Below are positions 16,857 through 25,192 of a stretch of 45,818 nt of DNA, in pieces. Below the pieces are notes generated by a model. The model was not told the DNA's origin, searched no databases, and saw nothing but the letters and a program-made list of their open reading frames with translations. Within the stretch, counting starts at the first letter, position 1. The number at the start of each line of letters is the position of its first letter. The stretch comes from JAHBNG01 sp039028975 (lineage in GTDB: Bacteria; Chloroflexota; Anaerolineae; Caldilineales; Caldilineaceae): positions 1 through 45,818 of the forward strand of contig JBCCHB010000139.1 of the NCBI GenBank assembly GCA_039028975.1, written 5' to 3'. The position numbers were made by a program, and so were the translations under genes.

Positions 16857-17829
16857 ATACCAGTCCGACTTTCTTACGGATTGCATCCATCGTCTGCATG
16901 ATGGAGAGCGTTTCGTTCAAGGGCATGATGTCGCTCTCTAGCTTTCCCTGATTCAGGCAATCCACGACTTCCTGGATCTCATACTCAAAGCCCTGCCCAT
17001 CAGGGAACGGAAAGTCCCGCCGAATCGTCTCTCCTTTCTTATACCTGTGTAACTCGACAGAACTGGCCGCCAGAAATCGGGGAACGGTGATCTTGCCTTC
17101 GCTGCCGATGATCGTTGCGAGCACATCGACAGGCGCACGAACCGATGCCGATAGACTGGCGATGGCGCCATTCCCGTACCGAAGCAGGCAAAAGGATTGC
17201 TCATCTACATCGGTACTACCGATATCCGCGATGGCTTCCACCGCGACAGGAGAACCGGCTATCATACTCGCAAAAGAGACTGGGTAAATGCCGGCATCCA
17301 GTAGTGCGCCGCCAGCAAGCGCTTTGTTGAACATGCGGCCCTCGGGATTGAAGGGAGCGTTAAAGCCAAAGTCGGCTCGGATCTGTCGCAGCTCTCCGAT
17401 CTCGCCCGCGTCTAGCCACTCCCTGACCTGGCGGATGGCTGGCAGAAACCGAGTCCACATGCCCTCCATCAAGAAGAGCTTCCGCGCGCGGGCCAAGGCG
17501 ATCAGTTCTTCAGCCTCCCAGGCGGCCACCGTGATCGGCTTCTCGCAGAGCACGGCTTTCCCATGTTCCAGAGCCAGCTTCACATTTTCGTAGTGAAAAT
17601 TGTGGGTCGTCGCCACGTAGACGGCCTGAATATCGTCTTGGGCCACGAGCTGATTGTAGTCACTGTAGGCTGAATCTATGCCGAACTGACTGGCAAACTT
17701 CTCGGCTTTGCCTGGCGTGGCCGAAGCAACCGCGACCAACTCGGCGGCGTCTACATACTTCATGCAGTTGGTGAATTTCCGCGCAATACCACCGCAACCA
17801 ATAATTCCCCACTTGATCTTATCTGTCAC
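16840..17829 (-). CDS. Gfo/Idh/MocA-family oxidoreductase
   Basis: A 329-aa NAD(P)-dependent dehydrogenase. The Rossmann motif GCGGIA is at 11-16, the conserved CEKPIT near 94-99 supplies the catalytic Lys, and AGGALLDAGIYPV is the segment with the second catalytic Asp and aromatic or His position. EGMWTRFLP is typical of dihydrodiol-dehydrogenase/glucose-fructose-oxidoreductase-like members. It oxidises or epimerises a sugar or inositol; the substrate is unknown. A GTG start at 17829 is preceded by an ideal AAGGAGGA. Its 3' end overlaps the sulfatase start, so the pair forms a coupled unit. Confidence 0.92.
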   Translation of the reverse strand: MTDKIKWGIIGCGGIARKFTNCMKYVDAAELVAVASATPGKAEKFASQFGIDSAYSDYNQLVAQDDIQAVYVATTHNFHYENVKLALEHGKAVLCEKPITVAAWEAEELIALARARKLFLMEGMWTRFLPAIRQVREWLDAGEIGELRQIRADFGFNAPFNPEGRMFNKALAGGALLDAGIYPVSFASMIAGSPVAVEAIADIGSTDVDEQSFCLLRYGNGAIASLSASVRAPVDVLATIIGSEGKITVPRFLAASSVELHRYKKGETIRRDFPFPDGQGFEYEIQEVVDCLNQGKLESDIMPLNETLSIMQTMDAIRKKVGLVYDNDR

Positions 17830-17986
17830 TGTTCCTCCTTGTTTTCGCTATAAGCGATTTATGATGTACTAAAACTCCGCATCGGGAATGGTCTATCAGA
17901 GATGAGGCTATACCCGGGGAGGGCCCGTCTCAAAGTCCCAGAACTGCTGGATATAGCTTTTTACTATTTCGTAGCGCAAATAACCC

Positions 17987-18967
17987 TTAAGAATGTTCCA
18001 AAACCGGATGGGGCTGGTATAGTTCTTCCAGATAAGCCAAGTCTTCGGCCGAGAGTAGGATCTCGAGCGCGCCCACTGCTTCTTCCAAGTGAATCATTTT
18101 TGTCGCTCCGATGATGGGGGCCGTCACCTCCGGCCGGTGCAATAACCAGGCCAGGGCAACCTGGGCTGGCTGCACTCCTTTCCGCTCGGCCATCGTCACC
18201 ACCCGGTCGACGATGGCAAAGTCGGCCTCCTGGTAATAGAGCCTGTGGGATGCATTGTCACTCTTGGCCCGGGTGGTTGGGTGTTCCTCCTCTCTTTTGC
18301 GATTCCCGCTCAAAAAGCCACGCGCTAAAGGACTCCAGGGAATGATCCCTATCCCTTCGGAGTGGCAGAGGGGGTTCATCTCCCGCTCTTGCTCCCGATA
18401 AACCAGGTTATAGTGATTTTGCATCGACACAAAGCGGCTCCAGCCATGCAGGTCAGCTAGATAAAGGCTTTTGGTAAATTGCCAGGCATACATGCTCGAT
18501 GCGCCGATATAGCGTGCTTTACCCGCCTTAACGATATCGTGTAGTGCTTCCAATGTCTCTTCAATTGGCGTTTCCTTATCCCAGCGGTGAATCTGATAGA
18601 GGTCCACGTAATCGGTGTCCAGGCGCTTGAGAGAGGCATCGATAGAGGCCATAATGTGTTTGCGGGACAACCCTCGCTCATTAGGGCCATCCCCCATGGG
18701 GTTATAGACCTTGGTGGCGATGACCACATCGTCACGCTGGGCAAATTCCTTGAGGAGTTGCCCAGTGATCTCCTCGCTAGCTCCCAAAGAGTAAACGTCT
18801 GCCGTGTCAAAAAAATTGATCCCCGCTTCCAAGGCCCGTTTGACAAAGGGTCGGCTCTCATCTAGCGGCAAGACCCAATCTCGCCAGCTAGGGTTGCCAT
18901 AAGACATCATCCCCAAACAAATTCGCGATACTTTCAGACCAGTTCGGCCCAGATTAGTGTATTCCAT
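17987..18967 (-). CDS. Aldo/keto reductase
   Basis: A 326-aa AKR resembling the Tas/YajO-type group. The tetrad is D54 and Y59 (FFDTADVY), K86 (VIATKVYN) and H127 (LYQIHRWD), with PIIGATKMIHLEEA as the cofactor-binding C-terminal loop. The C-terminus EDLAYLEELYQPHPV is usual for the branch. Its leader (TAGGAGTATACG directly before ATG) is nearly the same as that of the AKR at 14219. It lies 157 bp upstream of the Gfo/Idh gene, on the same strand. Confidence 0.92.
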   Translation of the reverse strand: MEYTNLGRTGLKVSRICLGMMSYGNPSWRDWVLPLDESRPFVKRALEAGINFFDTADVYSLGASEEITGQLLKEFAQRDDVVIATKVYNPMGDGPNERGLSRKHIMASIDASLKRLDTDYVDLYQIHRWDKETPIEETLEALHDIVKAGKARYIGASSMYAWQFTKSLYLADLHGWSRFVSMQNHYNLVYREQEREMNPLCHSEGIGIIPWSPLARGFLSGNRKREEEHPTTRAKSDNASHRLYYQEADFAIVDRVVTMAERKGVQPAQVALAWLLHRPEVTAPIIGATKMIHLEEAVGALEILLSAEDLAYLEELYQPHPVLEHS

Positions 18968-19063
18968 CGTATACTCCTACCCCGTTAGGTTTAATAAAAT
19001 ATCAATGTGACTCGCACCTTTTCCAGTCTCCTCACCCCCTCGGCCTCTGTCAGCCGTTCCAGC

Positions 19064-19696
19064 CTATACAGAGCGGAGCGCGTCCATCAGCGGCGTCTCA
19101 CCCTCAAGCAGGCTAAAGCGCTTGCCAATCGTGTTGTCGAGATCTAGACAGGCGACGAGAGCCGCGGCCAGGTTGTCGCGGGTCGTGATGCCTTCATGGC
19201 GCGTTTCTTCGCTAACCGACACCAGCCCGTTTCCTTCATCATCACGCAGACCACCCGGACAGATGATGGTCCACTCCAGATCGCTTTCCATCAGATGTCG
19301 ATCCGCCTTGCCCTTGGCCTTATGATAGTGCGCTATTTTTGACGTGCTGTTCTCGTCGGCATTGAGCGCGCTGAGCATGACATATCGGGTCGCGCCGTGA
19401 ACCTGAGCGGTCACCATGGAGCGGATCGCGCCGATATGGTCGACGAGGACAGTTTTGTCCTTGCCCGTGTGACCACCCGATCCCGCGGCAAAGATCACGG
19501 CGTCACATCCTGCGATCGCGTGATCAATCGGATATTCTAAATCGGCAAGCACTGTGGCCACGCCAAGCTCATCGAACTTTGCGCGCTGGTCTGCGTTTCT
19601 GATCATTGCGACAGGCTCGTGCTGATTCCCCGCCTTCAATAGCTTGACGACTCGTGTCGCACTGTTTCCATTAGCGCCAATTACAATAACTTTCAT
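19064..19696 (-). CDS. NAD(P)H-binding atypical SDR (YhfK/NmrA-like)
   Basis: A 210-aa Rossmann protein starting VIVIGANGNSATRVVKLL (G8-x2-G11 pattern with the third Gly replaced by Ser/Ala), followed by VFAAGSGGHTGKDKTVLVDH, typical of the SDR_a5 group that includes B. subtilis YhfK. These bind NAD(P)H and act as reductases, epimerases or redox sensors; a specific role is not known. AKAKGKADRHLMESDLEW contains the helix that normally carries the active-site Lys. The start has a good GAGGAATGAGGAC ribosome site. It lies 96 bp upstream of the AKR at 17987. Confidence 0.82.
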   Translation of the reverse strand: MKVIVIGANGNSATRVVKLLKAGNQHEPVAMIRNADQRAKFDELGVATVLADLEYPIDHAIAGCDAVIFAAGSGGHTGKDKTVLVDHIGAIRSMVTAQVHGATRYVMLSALNADENSTSKIAHYHKAKGKADRHLMESDLEWTIICPGGLRDDEGNGLVSVSEETRHEGITTRDNLAAALVACLDLDNTIGKRFSLLEGETPLMDALRSV

Positions 19697-19759
19697 ATGT
19701 CCTCATTCCTCGCTTGACTACATTTAATCGAAAAATAACTTGAAACCGATCGTTTTTGA

Positions 19760-19818
19760 GTCGTCATTCCCGCTAACGATATTCGGGCAGCCCAAAACAA
19801 ACATTCAGGCATGACGAC
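19760..19818. repeat. Decayed REP-like inverted repeat
   Basis: GTCGTCAT (19760-19767) followed by TCCCGC is mirrored by ATGACGAC (19811-19818), with an inner imperfect CCCGC/CGGGC pair. GTCATTCCCGC words are typical of dispersed bacterial REP sequences. It lies in the 238-bp gap between two minus-strand genes; nothing else is evident there. Confidence 0.4.
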
Positions 19819-19934
19819 CCCTACCTTTTTAGTTTAGACCCACTTGATACAGACATGCTCAGACAGGGCAAGGGTATTCTCCGATCTTGTGCATACAGAC
19901 AGGGCTGCCTGCTGCGCCGTCTGCGAGCGAACTC

Positions 19935-20981
19935 TCAAGCCGTCGGGGCATCTCTGCGCAGCAGGCCCTCCGACTTCAGCTCGTCCCAAAAATCCTGCGG
20001 AACCTCGGTCAAGATCCAGTCAAGGTTCATCCTGACCTTCTGGGGAGCATTCGAGCCGGGAATCACAGCCGCGACCAGCGGATGCCTGAGTGGAAACTGC
20101 AGGGCAGCCGCACCGAGCGGAACCTCGTAGCGCTCACAGATAATCTCGATTCGTCGGACCTTGTCGACGATGTCGTCTGCAGCAGGCATATATCCGTACC
20201 TAGCATCAGTCCCGACGCCGGTTGCCAGAATGCCCGACGCAAAAACCGCACCAATAATGACCGAAATATCGTGCTGGCCACACAGATCGAAGGCACCATC
20301 CAGGGCCGGTTGATCCAGCAGGGTGTATGGCATGGCCACGAGGAAGAAGTCCCACTCCTGAAAACGCTCCAGAAACTTAGGTATCATCTCTGCCTGATTC
20401 ACGCCTGCCCCAATCGCCTTTACTTCGCCTCGGCCCCTCATCTCTAGCAGCCAGTCAAAGCCGCCCCCCTTGTCAAGCTGGTCCAGGCACCCATTCACAC
20501 CATCGTCGTCCAGGTGGAACTTGTAGTCGAGATCGTGAACCGCCAGTGAATCTATGGCGTTTAGCCCGAGACGTTGCAGACTGTCCTCGTATGATCGCTG
20601 AAACCCGTCTCTCGTATAGTCAAAGCGAAGCTGGAAGGGCAAGCCGCCAGCCCATCGATCTTGCGAGAAGCTCGCAGGATCGTCGGGCCTGGAGAAGACG
20701 CGTCCTACTTTTGTATTGATCACGAATGAATCGCGTGGCTTCTGTCGCAGGAAGTAGCCGATCCGATGCTCGCTCTTGGTCAATCCGTACCAAGGGGCCG
20801 TGTCAAAGTACGTAATGCCCAAGTCATACGCTGTAGCAAGGGTCTGCTGGGCCCGACCCTCTGAGATTACTTCATCTGGATCGCCCAACGTGCCGCCACC
20901 AAAACCAAACTGAGGTACCTGCAAGACAGATCGCCCAAGGGGTCGTCTAGGAAACGGGTCGATTGTGTGATTGGTATTCAT
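19935..20981 (-). CDS. Aldo/keto reductase, aldose 1-dehydrogenase type (L-fucose dehydrogenase-like)
   Basis: A 348-aa AKR of the D-threo-aldose 1-dehydrogenase/pyridoxal dehydrogenase branch. Markers are FGFGGGTLGDPDEV near the N-terminus and a tetrad D60 and Y65 (YFDTAPWYG), K91 (VINTKVGR) and H149 (SLAVHDLD). The long insertion after the lysine (FSRPDDPASF...FDYTRDGFQRS) is diagnostic of this branch. Known members oxidise L-fucose and related aldoses to the lactone with NAD(P). With the fucosidase at 457 in the same window, L-fucose is a reasonable but unproven substrate. It is followed upstream by an AKR remnant at 20999-21136. Confidence 0.88.
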   Translation of the reverse strand: MNTNHTIDPFPRRPLGRSVLQVPQFGFGGGTLGDPDEVISEGRAQQTLATAYDLGITYFDTAPWYGLTKSEHRIGYFLRQKPRDSFVINTKVGRVFSRPDDPASFSQDRWAGGLPFQLRFDYTRDGFQRSYEDSLQRLGLNAIDSLAVHDLDYKFHLDDDGVNGCLDQLDKGGGFDWLLEMRGRGEVKAIGAGVNQAEMIPKFLERFQEWDFFLVAMPYTLLDQPALDGAFDLCGQHDISVIIGAVFASGILATGVGTDARYGYMPAADDIVDKVRRIEIICERYEVPLGAAALQFPLRHPLVAAVIPGSNAPQKVRMNLDWILTEVPQDFWDELKSEGLLRRDAPTA

Positions 20982-20998
20982 GATGAATTCAACTGCTC

Positions 20999-21136
20999 CT
21001 ATCTGGTCTGACTAATTGAATTCCGGAACGGGGCCGTAGACGGTGGTCTCACGCCCATTCCCCCGCCAAGCGGCCATGCTCCAAGACAGATGACCGGAAC
21101 ATCCGGTCCGTACTTACCAAGTTGTTTGCTTCTCAT
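20999..21136 (-). pseudogene. Aldo/keto reductase N-terminal remnant
   Basis: A 45-codon frame on the minus strand reads MRSKQLGKYGPDVPVICLGA and then WPLGGGMG, which is the typical first beta-strand and glycine-rich turn of aldo/keto reductases. It then loses similarity and stops at 20999-21001. The start has an AAGAAAGG ribosome site. The rest of the barrel is missing, so it is the leftover of a fifth AKR gene, presumably deleted in place between the regulator and the AKR at 19935. Confidence 0.65.
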
Positions 21137-21227
21137 TTTCGTTTGCCTTTCTTGGCATGGATGAGGTGTCTTCGGCGAATCGTGTTGAATTTTTGTTCGA
21201 TTGTAGCGAGTTCACGTTCGTGTCACT

Positions 21228-21896
21228 TCAGGCAACTTCCCGCTTAGTCATCTGCCCAACCAAGCGTTCCTTGCCGCGGGTCAATTCACGGCGCAATTCT
21301 TGCACTGCCACGTCGGCATTTCCATCTCGCAGGGCTTCAAAAATACGCTTATGCCCCTGTAGCCCGCGCAAAGCTGCCGCTTTGTCCATCCCTTCTGATG
21401 GCGGTGTGTTCAACTCAAGGAGCAAGCGAGTGCGATCCGACAGATTCGGCAACATCTCCAGCAACACGCTGTTCCCTGAAGCCTCTACAAGAGCATCGTG
21501 GAATGCGCGATCCGCGCCTATCACAGCTCGTGGATCATCTCCATTGCAAGCACGCTCTTGCATCTCCAGGGCTGCAGCCATCCCTTTGAAGACCTCCGGA
21601 TCTTCGCTTTGGGCTACCAGCTGCACGGCTAGCACTTCCAGCGCGATGCGTACATCATAAGTGTCTTGTAGCTGTGCGGCATTCAGACGCCTGATCTTGG
21701 GGCCAGAGTAAGGGACTGTCTCAACCAGCCCTAGCCGTTCTAGCCGCGCCATCGCCTCACGGATCGGCGTATTACTTACTTTAAGGTCGCGCGCTAACTG
21801 GTCCAAGTTCAATTTCTGCCCCGGTTCATATTTGCCCTGTAGAATCTGTTCCCTCAGCGTTCGATATACGCGATCTACTAATGTCCCTGTGTCCAT
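21228..21896 (-). CDS. GntR-family transcriptional regulator, FadR/FCD subfamily
   Basis: A 222-aa repressor-type protein. Residues 8-75 are the winged helix-turn-helix (TLREQILQGKYEPGQKLN, then the recognition part VSNTPIREAMARLERLGLV). Residues 80-215 are an all-helical FCD domain with its metal-binding Asp/His pattern (YDVRIALE, DRAFHDALVEASGN, GHKRIFEAL). FCD regulators usually sense sugar acids or other carboxylates. It is the first gene of the minus-strand sugar cluster and is preceded by a 30-bp palindrome (21954-21983), so it probably represses the cluster and itself until a uronate- or aldonate-like inducer binds. The effector is inferred, not shown. Confidence 0.93.
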   Translation of the reverse strand: MDTGTLVDRVYRTLREQILQGKYEPGQKLNLDQLARDLKVSNTPIREAMARLERLGLVETVPYSGPKIRRLNAAQLQDTYDVRIALEVLAVQLVAQSEDPEVFKGMAAALEMQERACNGDDPRAVIGADRAFHDALVEASGNSVLLEMLPNLSDRTRLLLELNTPPSEGMDKAAALRGLQGHKRIFEALRDGNADVAVQELRRELTRGKERLVGQMTKREVA

Positions 21897-21953
21897 TGCT
21901 GCACTATCTTTTAGATAAATTTTGGTCTATATTGGTTATGCAAAAAGCAAGGT

Positions 21954-21983
21954 GAATCGTGCATCATGCATGATACACGATTC
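21954..21983. promoter_or_regulatory. 30-bp near-perfect palindrome, candidate GntR operator
   Basis: GAATCGTGCATCATG (21954-21968) is followed by CATGATACACGATTC (21969-21983); 14 of 15 positions are complementary. It lies 57 bp upstream of the GntR gene start. Even, dyad-symmetric sites with TGATACA-like cores fit FadR-subfamily operators. Autoregulation is inferred. I did not find a second clear copy elsewhere in the cluster. Confidence 0.6.
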
Positions 21984-22182
21984 AAATCATACCATATCTG
22001 GAGGCCGTGTCAAGATATACTCTAAGCTCAGGATGGTGTCATCATCAGGAGCAGGCATATCAGGTTTTGAGCAGTGGGCTTGGCTTAGATAGTCGAGGAC
22101 CGAAGGGGCGTAGCTTATCCTCGCAGCGAGGGTTTGCCTCTGGCAGCACCTACTCGCTGCCCAAAGTGATCCCGACCGATGA

Positions 22183-22328
22183 AGTTTTAGGTGTGACAGA
22201 ACTAGAGCTGCGGGGCGCCCGTGGGCGGTTCAGCGCCTGACTTTGAAGCGACAGCAGAAACGCTTGGTATTGCGCAGGAAGATTTAGAAGATGTACTTGA
22301 GGCTGTCGGTCTTCGACCGGGGCCATAA
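22183..22328 (+). pseudogene. C-terminal gene fragment with a frameshift (LGV/LGI helical repeat)
   Basis: One frame reads EVLGVTELELR and, after a +1 shift in a GGGG-containing stretch near 22215, a second frame reads GGSAPDFEATAETLGIAQED then LEDVLEAVGLRPGP and stops at TAA 22326-22328. The pattern of repeated A-LGI-xx-LxxAL units is the usual C-terminal tail of secreted or membrane proteins in Gram-positive-like phyla. It has no start. It lies immediately outside the mobile element and may be part of a gene disrupted by integration or decay. Confidence 0.45.
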
Positions 22329-22572
22329 TTAGCAACCAGATCAAGTATAGGATTAGAGGACGAGTAACCGTTGACCATAGCCTGGAGAACTAATCCTTTG
22401 CTGATATGGGTTCTGACGATTATCCAGGGACGAAGTTCAGACTTGGGGTCAAAATTTTATTCTCGCTGGAGTGGCCACCCTATCATAAGCAATAACAAAT
22501 GCAATCCAGACAAACAACGCCGGGTGGGGATTATTGAGGGCACTTCCAGAAATCCACCCACATTATAATTGC

Positions 22573-22690
22573 ACATATGCTGCTTTGCTGCACTTAGGTA
22601 TTGACCGGATTGTCGCTATTTCAAGCCTCAGCACTCTATTTATTCTACGTAGGATTGGGCGTTGGTCATCCCTTCGTCCAGAAACCTATA
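22573..22690 (+). pseudogene. Possible EamA/DMT transporter fragment
   Basis: The + frame reads TYAALLHLGIDRIVAISSLS then TLFILRRIGRW, ending at the palindrome. GIDRIVAISSLSTLF resembles the late transmembrane segment of EamA drug/metabolite transporters (..RVAPISSLSPLFT..). No start or remaining helices are present. The similarity is short, so this is a tentative call. The rest of 22330-22570 shows nothing I can assign. Confidence 0.3.
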
Positions 22691-22717
22691 TAGTGCAAAG
22701 TTGCACTATATAGGTTT
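22682..22717. terminator. Perfect 17-bp-arm hairpin near the recombinase 3' end
   Basis: AAACCTATATAGTGCAA (22682-22698) and TTGCACTATATAGGTTT (22701-22717) are exact complements with an AG loop, followed on the + strand by TTG after a TTTTT run. It stands 77 bp beyond the stop of the minus-strand recombinase, near the presumed left end of the mobile element. It could be a bidirectional terminator insulating the element, or part of an attachment-site region. No flanking target duplication is seen. Confidence 0.55.
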
Positions 22718-22793
22718 TTGAGCGGTTTGACGTTGATCTCACTCTGGCAGACAAAAAACTCAGTTTCTTCTTGGACGCAACGATGACTACGGC

Positions 22794-24609
22794 CTAGGAT
22801 TGAGCCTCATATTCGTCAGTATCCTCCAACTCTACCGGCCCAATTTGAAACAATTTTGGTGCATTTATGTATTCCGGCGACTGGTAGCCATATATTAGAC
22901 TTTCATCAGATGCGTTAGGGATGTCCAAAGCCAGAATCGGTGTAATCTGTCGCCCCTCAACTGTCTTAGTCACAATTACCCTATCAATCAAAGTCCGAAC
23001 AACCCGACGCTTTTCATTTAAGATAGCCCACTTAAGTTGGTCAATCTGACTTTCGGGATATTTATCCTTAAACTGCCACGCCTGTAGTTTACTATAGAAC
23101 TGTTCGAACACCCCACTGGACAAATTTTCTACATTCACTTCTAAGGCATCGAGTCCAGAATCGATATCCTGTAAGTATTGGTCAGCCCATTCCGATAAAA
23201 TCTGGGCCTGTTTGCGGGTTGCTTGAGCAGCCTTATGTTCATCTAGCTGCCGCTGATACTCCCATTCTTGAATCTGCAATTGGCTGAGTTGCAATTCCAT
23301 GTCTGTCTCAGAAATGGTTCCTTTACGTGCTTGAGTAATAACCCACTGACGTTCTTCAGCTACCTCTCGTAACACTTGCTGCACCTTTCGCAGCTCATTT
23401 TCTAAAGCTGCATGTTTGTCTTCTAGCTCTGCAAGTTTGGCCTCCACAGCAGCTTGAACAAGACCAGGATTGCGACATATACCTCTAACAACGTTCCAAA
23501 CATATTCGTCGAGCTTTAAGGAACCAATTGTGTGGGCGCATTCTGCTGGCTGGGACTCGGGTTTCTTATGGCGGCGTTGACAAATATAAACGCCTGTCAC
23601 ATTTGTATATCCACGCGAGCGGTTCGCTACTTGAGAACGGGTCACGCACTTCCAACCACATGCGCAATAGACGATGCCATGACATAGATAATCATCCTTA
23701 ATATTGCGCGCTTCAGTTTTATTGCACCGCCGTACGGCAACTGCTTTATTCCAGGTCTCGATCGTAATGATAGGTGGGCACACGATGTAAAAAACCTCAC
23801 CTTCAAGTGTAGTCTCGATTTGTCCAGTAGCATAACATTCACTGGTAAGGATCTTGCTGAGGGTAACTACCGGAAAATACTCGGAACCTTTGCGAGAGCG
23901 GATGCCCTGCGCATGTAACCGACGACGAATTTGTGTATTGGTTGCACCTTCAATATACCAAGCAAATATCTGGCGTACTATCGCTGCTTCTTCTTCGTCA
24001 ACCTCCAAGAGTTTATCAATCTTCTTATAACCATATTTCCTGCCCTACAGAACTTTTGTTCTGTAGGGCAGGAAAATAACCATACCTGACTTGGTCACCG
24101 CCTGGGACTTCTCCACGTTCCAGCCTTTCGCGACGACCCATCAACATTCGCTCCCGAATATTGTCGACCTCAATTTTTCCCATTGCGGCTTTGATGCCCA
24201 ACATTTTGCGATCAAAAGTCTCTTTAACCAGTTCGATATCAAAGCGTCGCCCTTTTTCGTCAAGCAATTCCGACAGTGGCATGGCGGCATACATGCCGCG
24301 GTAGAGTCGATCTTCCTTCCAAGCAATGACAAGATCGAACCGATCATCACGGGCAGCCTTGAGCATAGATTGATACGCAGGTCTATCCTTGCGTTCAGCA
24401 GAAGGTTGAACTAGCTTCCCGCTTACACGATATTTTTCTTGATCGATGTAGGTTCCAACAATGTGATAGCCTTGTTCCTGGCATAGGGCTTCACAGTCTT
24501 TGACTTGCACTTCTATTGACACCCGATCTTCGGCAGCTTGTCGCTCGCTCGAAACACGCGCATATATTGCCACACGAACGGGCATAGCCGTAGCACTCTT
24601 TGAGTTCAT
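22794..24609 (-). pseudogene. Large serine recombinase, interrupted by a 49-bp insertion
   Basis: The 5' part has the resolvase catalytic domain: VAIYARVSSERQ with the nucleophile Ser directly after RV, then a helix ending QVRYGY. The 3' part, in another frame, has the recombinase domain (EVDEEEAAIVRQIFAWY, NTQIRRRLHAQGIRSRKG), a zinc ribbon (YCACGWKC ... VYICQRRH ... AECAH) and a coiled coil. The two parts are separated by the palindrome at 24036-24075 plus one copy of a 9-bp duplication. Removing those 49 bp gives QVRYGYKKIDKLLEVDEEE in one frame, so the ancestral protein was about 600 aa. The ATG at 24609 is preferred over a TTG nine codons earlier. As it stands it is non-functional. Confidence 0.92.
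24027..24084. mobile_element. 40-bp palindromic mini-insertion with a 9-bp target duplication
   Basis: The inserted sequence 24036-24075 is TTTCCTGCCCTACAGAAC, a TTTT loop (24054-24057) and the exact reverse complement of the arm (24058-24075). It is bordered by ATAACCATA at 24027-24035 and 24076-24084. The duplicated 9 bp plus the 40-bp hairpin shift the recombinase frame by one base, and excising them restores a continuous family-like sequence. No coding capacity. The arm words TGTAGGGCAGG are typical of palindromic dispersed repeats; mobilisation in trans by an unknown transposase is inferred. Confidence 0.88.
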
Positions 24610-24638
24610 GCTGTATTGTCCTTGCGTAGTATCCAAAC

Positions 24639-24673
24639 AAGGCTGAAGGATTCATACGGATCTCTTCAGCCTT
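24639..24673. terminator. Inverted repeat between the recombinase and the small gene at 24700
   Basis: AAGGCTGAAG (24639-24648) pairs with CTTCAGCCTT (24664-24673) around a 15-nt loop. It sits just downstream of the minus-strand gene 24700-24960 and just upstream of the recombinase start. No T-run follows, so attenuation or a protein site is as likely as termination. Confidence 0.45.
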
Positions 24674-24699
24674 CAATACGGATTATTCTGTTGTTGAGA

Positions 24700-24960
24700 C
24701 TAGTTGATTAGAGGTTGGGAATGCTGAGGGCGAGCGCCTAACTTATCAAGCGGCACCTTGATGTAGTTATGCACATATTGTGCTCCATTGCTTCCCAACA
24801 CTTGCCGTATTAGCTTGCGGGTAAGCCCCAAAGCACAGCAGACATCGTAGAGCACCAGTAATTCCCAAAGTACGCCATGAGGGTAATCACCCATAGCATC
24901 TTGCTGAAGCTCAACTCGAATATTACGCAAGGCTGCAACCCCATCCAATGAAGTAAGCAT
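24700..24960 (-). CDS. Small protein of unknown function (element-borne)
   Basis: An 86-aa protein, predicted mostly helical, with a central hydrophobic stretch GVLWELLVLYDVCCALGLT and then RKLIRQVLGSNGAQYVHNYI. The last part could be a short helix-turn-helix, but I do not recognise a family. ACAGGAG lies seven bases before the ATG, which supports translation. It is the first gene upstream of the recombinase, so a role in integration control or element regulation is possible but unproven. Confidence 0.65.
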   Translation of the reverse strand: MLTSLDGVAALRNIRVELQQDAMGDYPHGVLWELLVLYDVCCALGLTRKLIRQVLGSNGAQYVHNYIKVPLDKLGARPQHSQPLIN

Positions 24961-25041
24961 AATCTGCTCCTGTTTCGTTATTGTGCCAGGGTTGCGTTAT
25001 ACTGAACCCTGGCATTCTGCGTCTAAACTGATTGCCAACTG

Positions 25042-25074
25042 GTTGGAGTCGATATCTCCAGTATCGACTTCAAC
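25042..25074. promoter_or_regulatory. Inverted repeat in a divergent control region
   Basis: GTTGGAGTCGATA (25042-25054) and TATCGACTTCAAC (25062-25074) are complementary at 12 of 13 positions with a 7-nt spacer. They lie in the 281-bp gap between the divergently read genes 24700-24960 (-) and 25242-25463 (+), where an operator would be expected. No promoter consensus can be fixed with confidence. Confidence 0.45.
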
Positions 25075-25192
25075 CCAAACCATTGGGTACTTCTGACATA
25101 ATTTAGATCTTCGATATAATCCACCTCCTTGTTGGTGTAATATCGCGGTCCAGGATTATTATCTACAATTTCTAGGTTTTGTCAAAATGAAT

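Noticed and set aside
24027..24084. Programmed frameshift or intron between the two recombinase parts
   Set aside because: Exact 9-bp duplications and a perfect hairpin are the mark of transposition, and simple removal restores the frame. No intron catalytic sequence fits in 40 bp.
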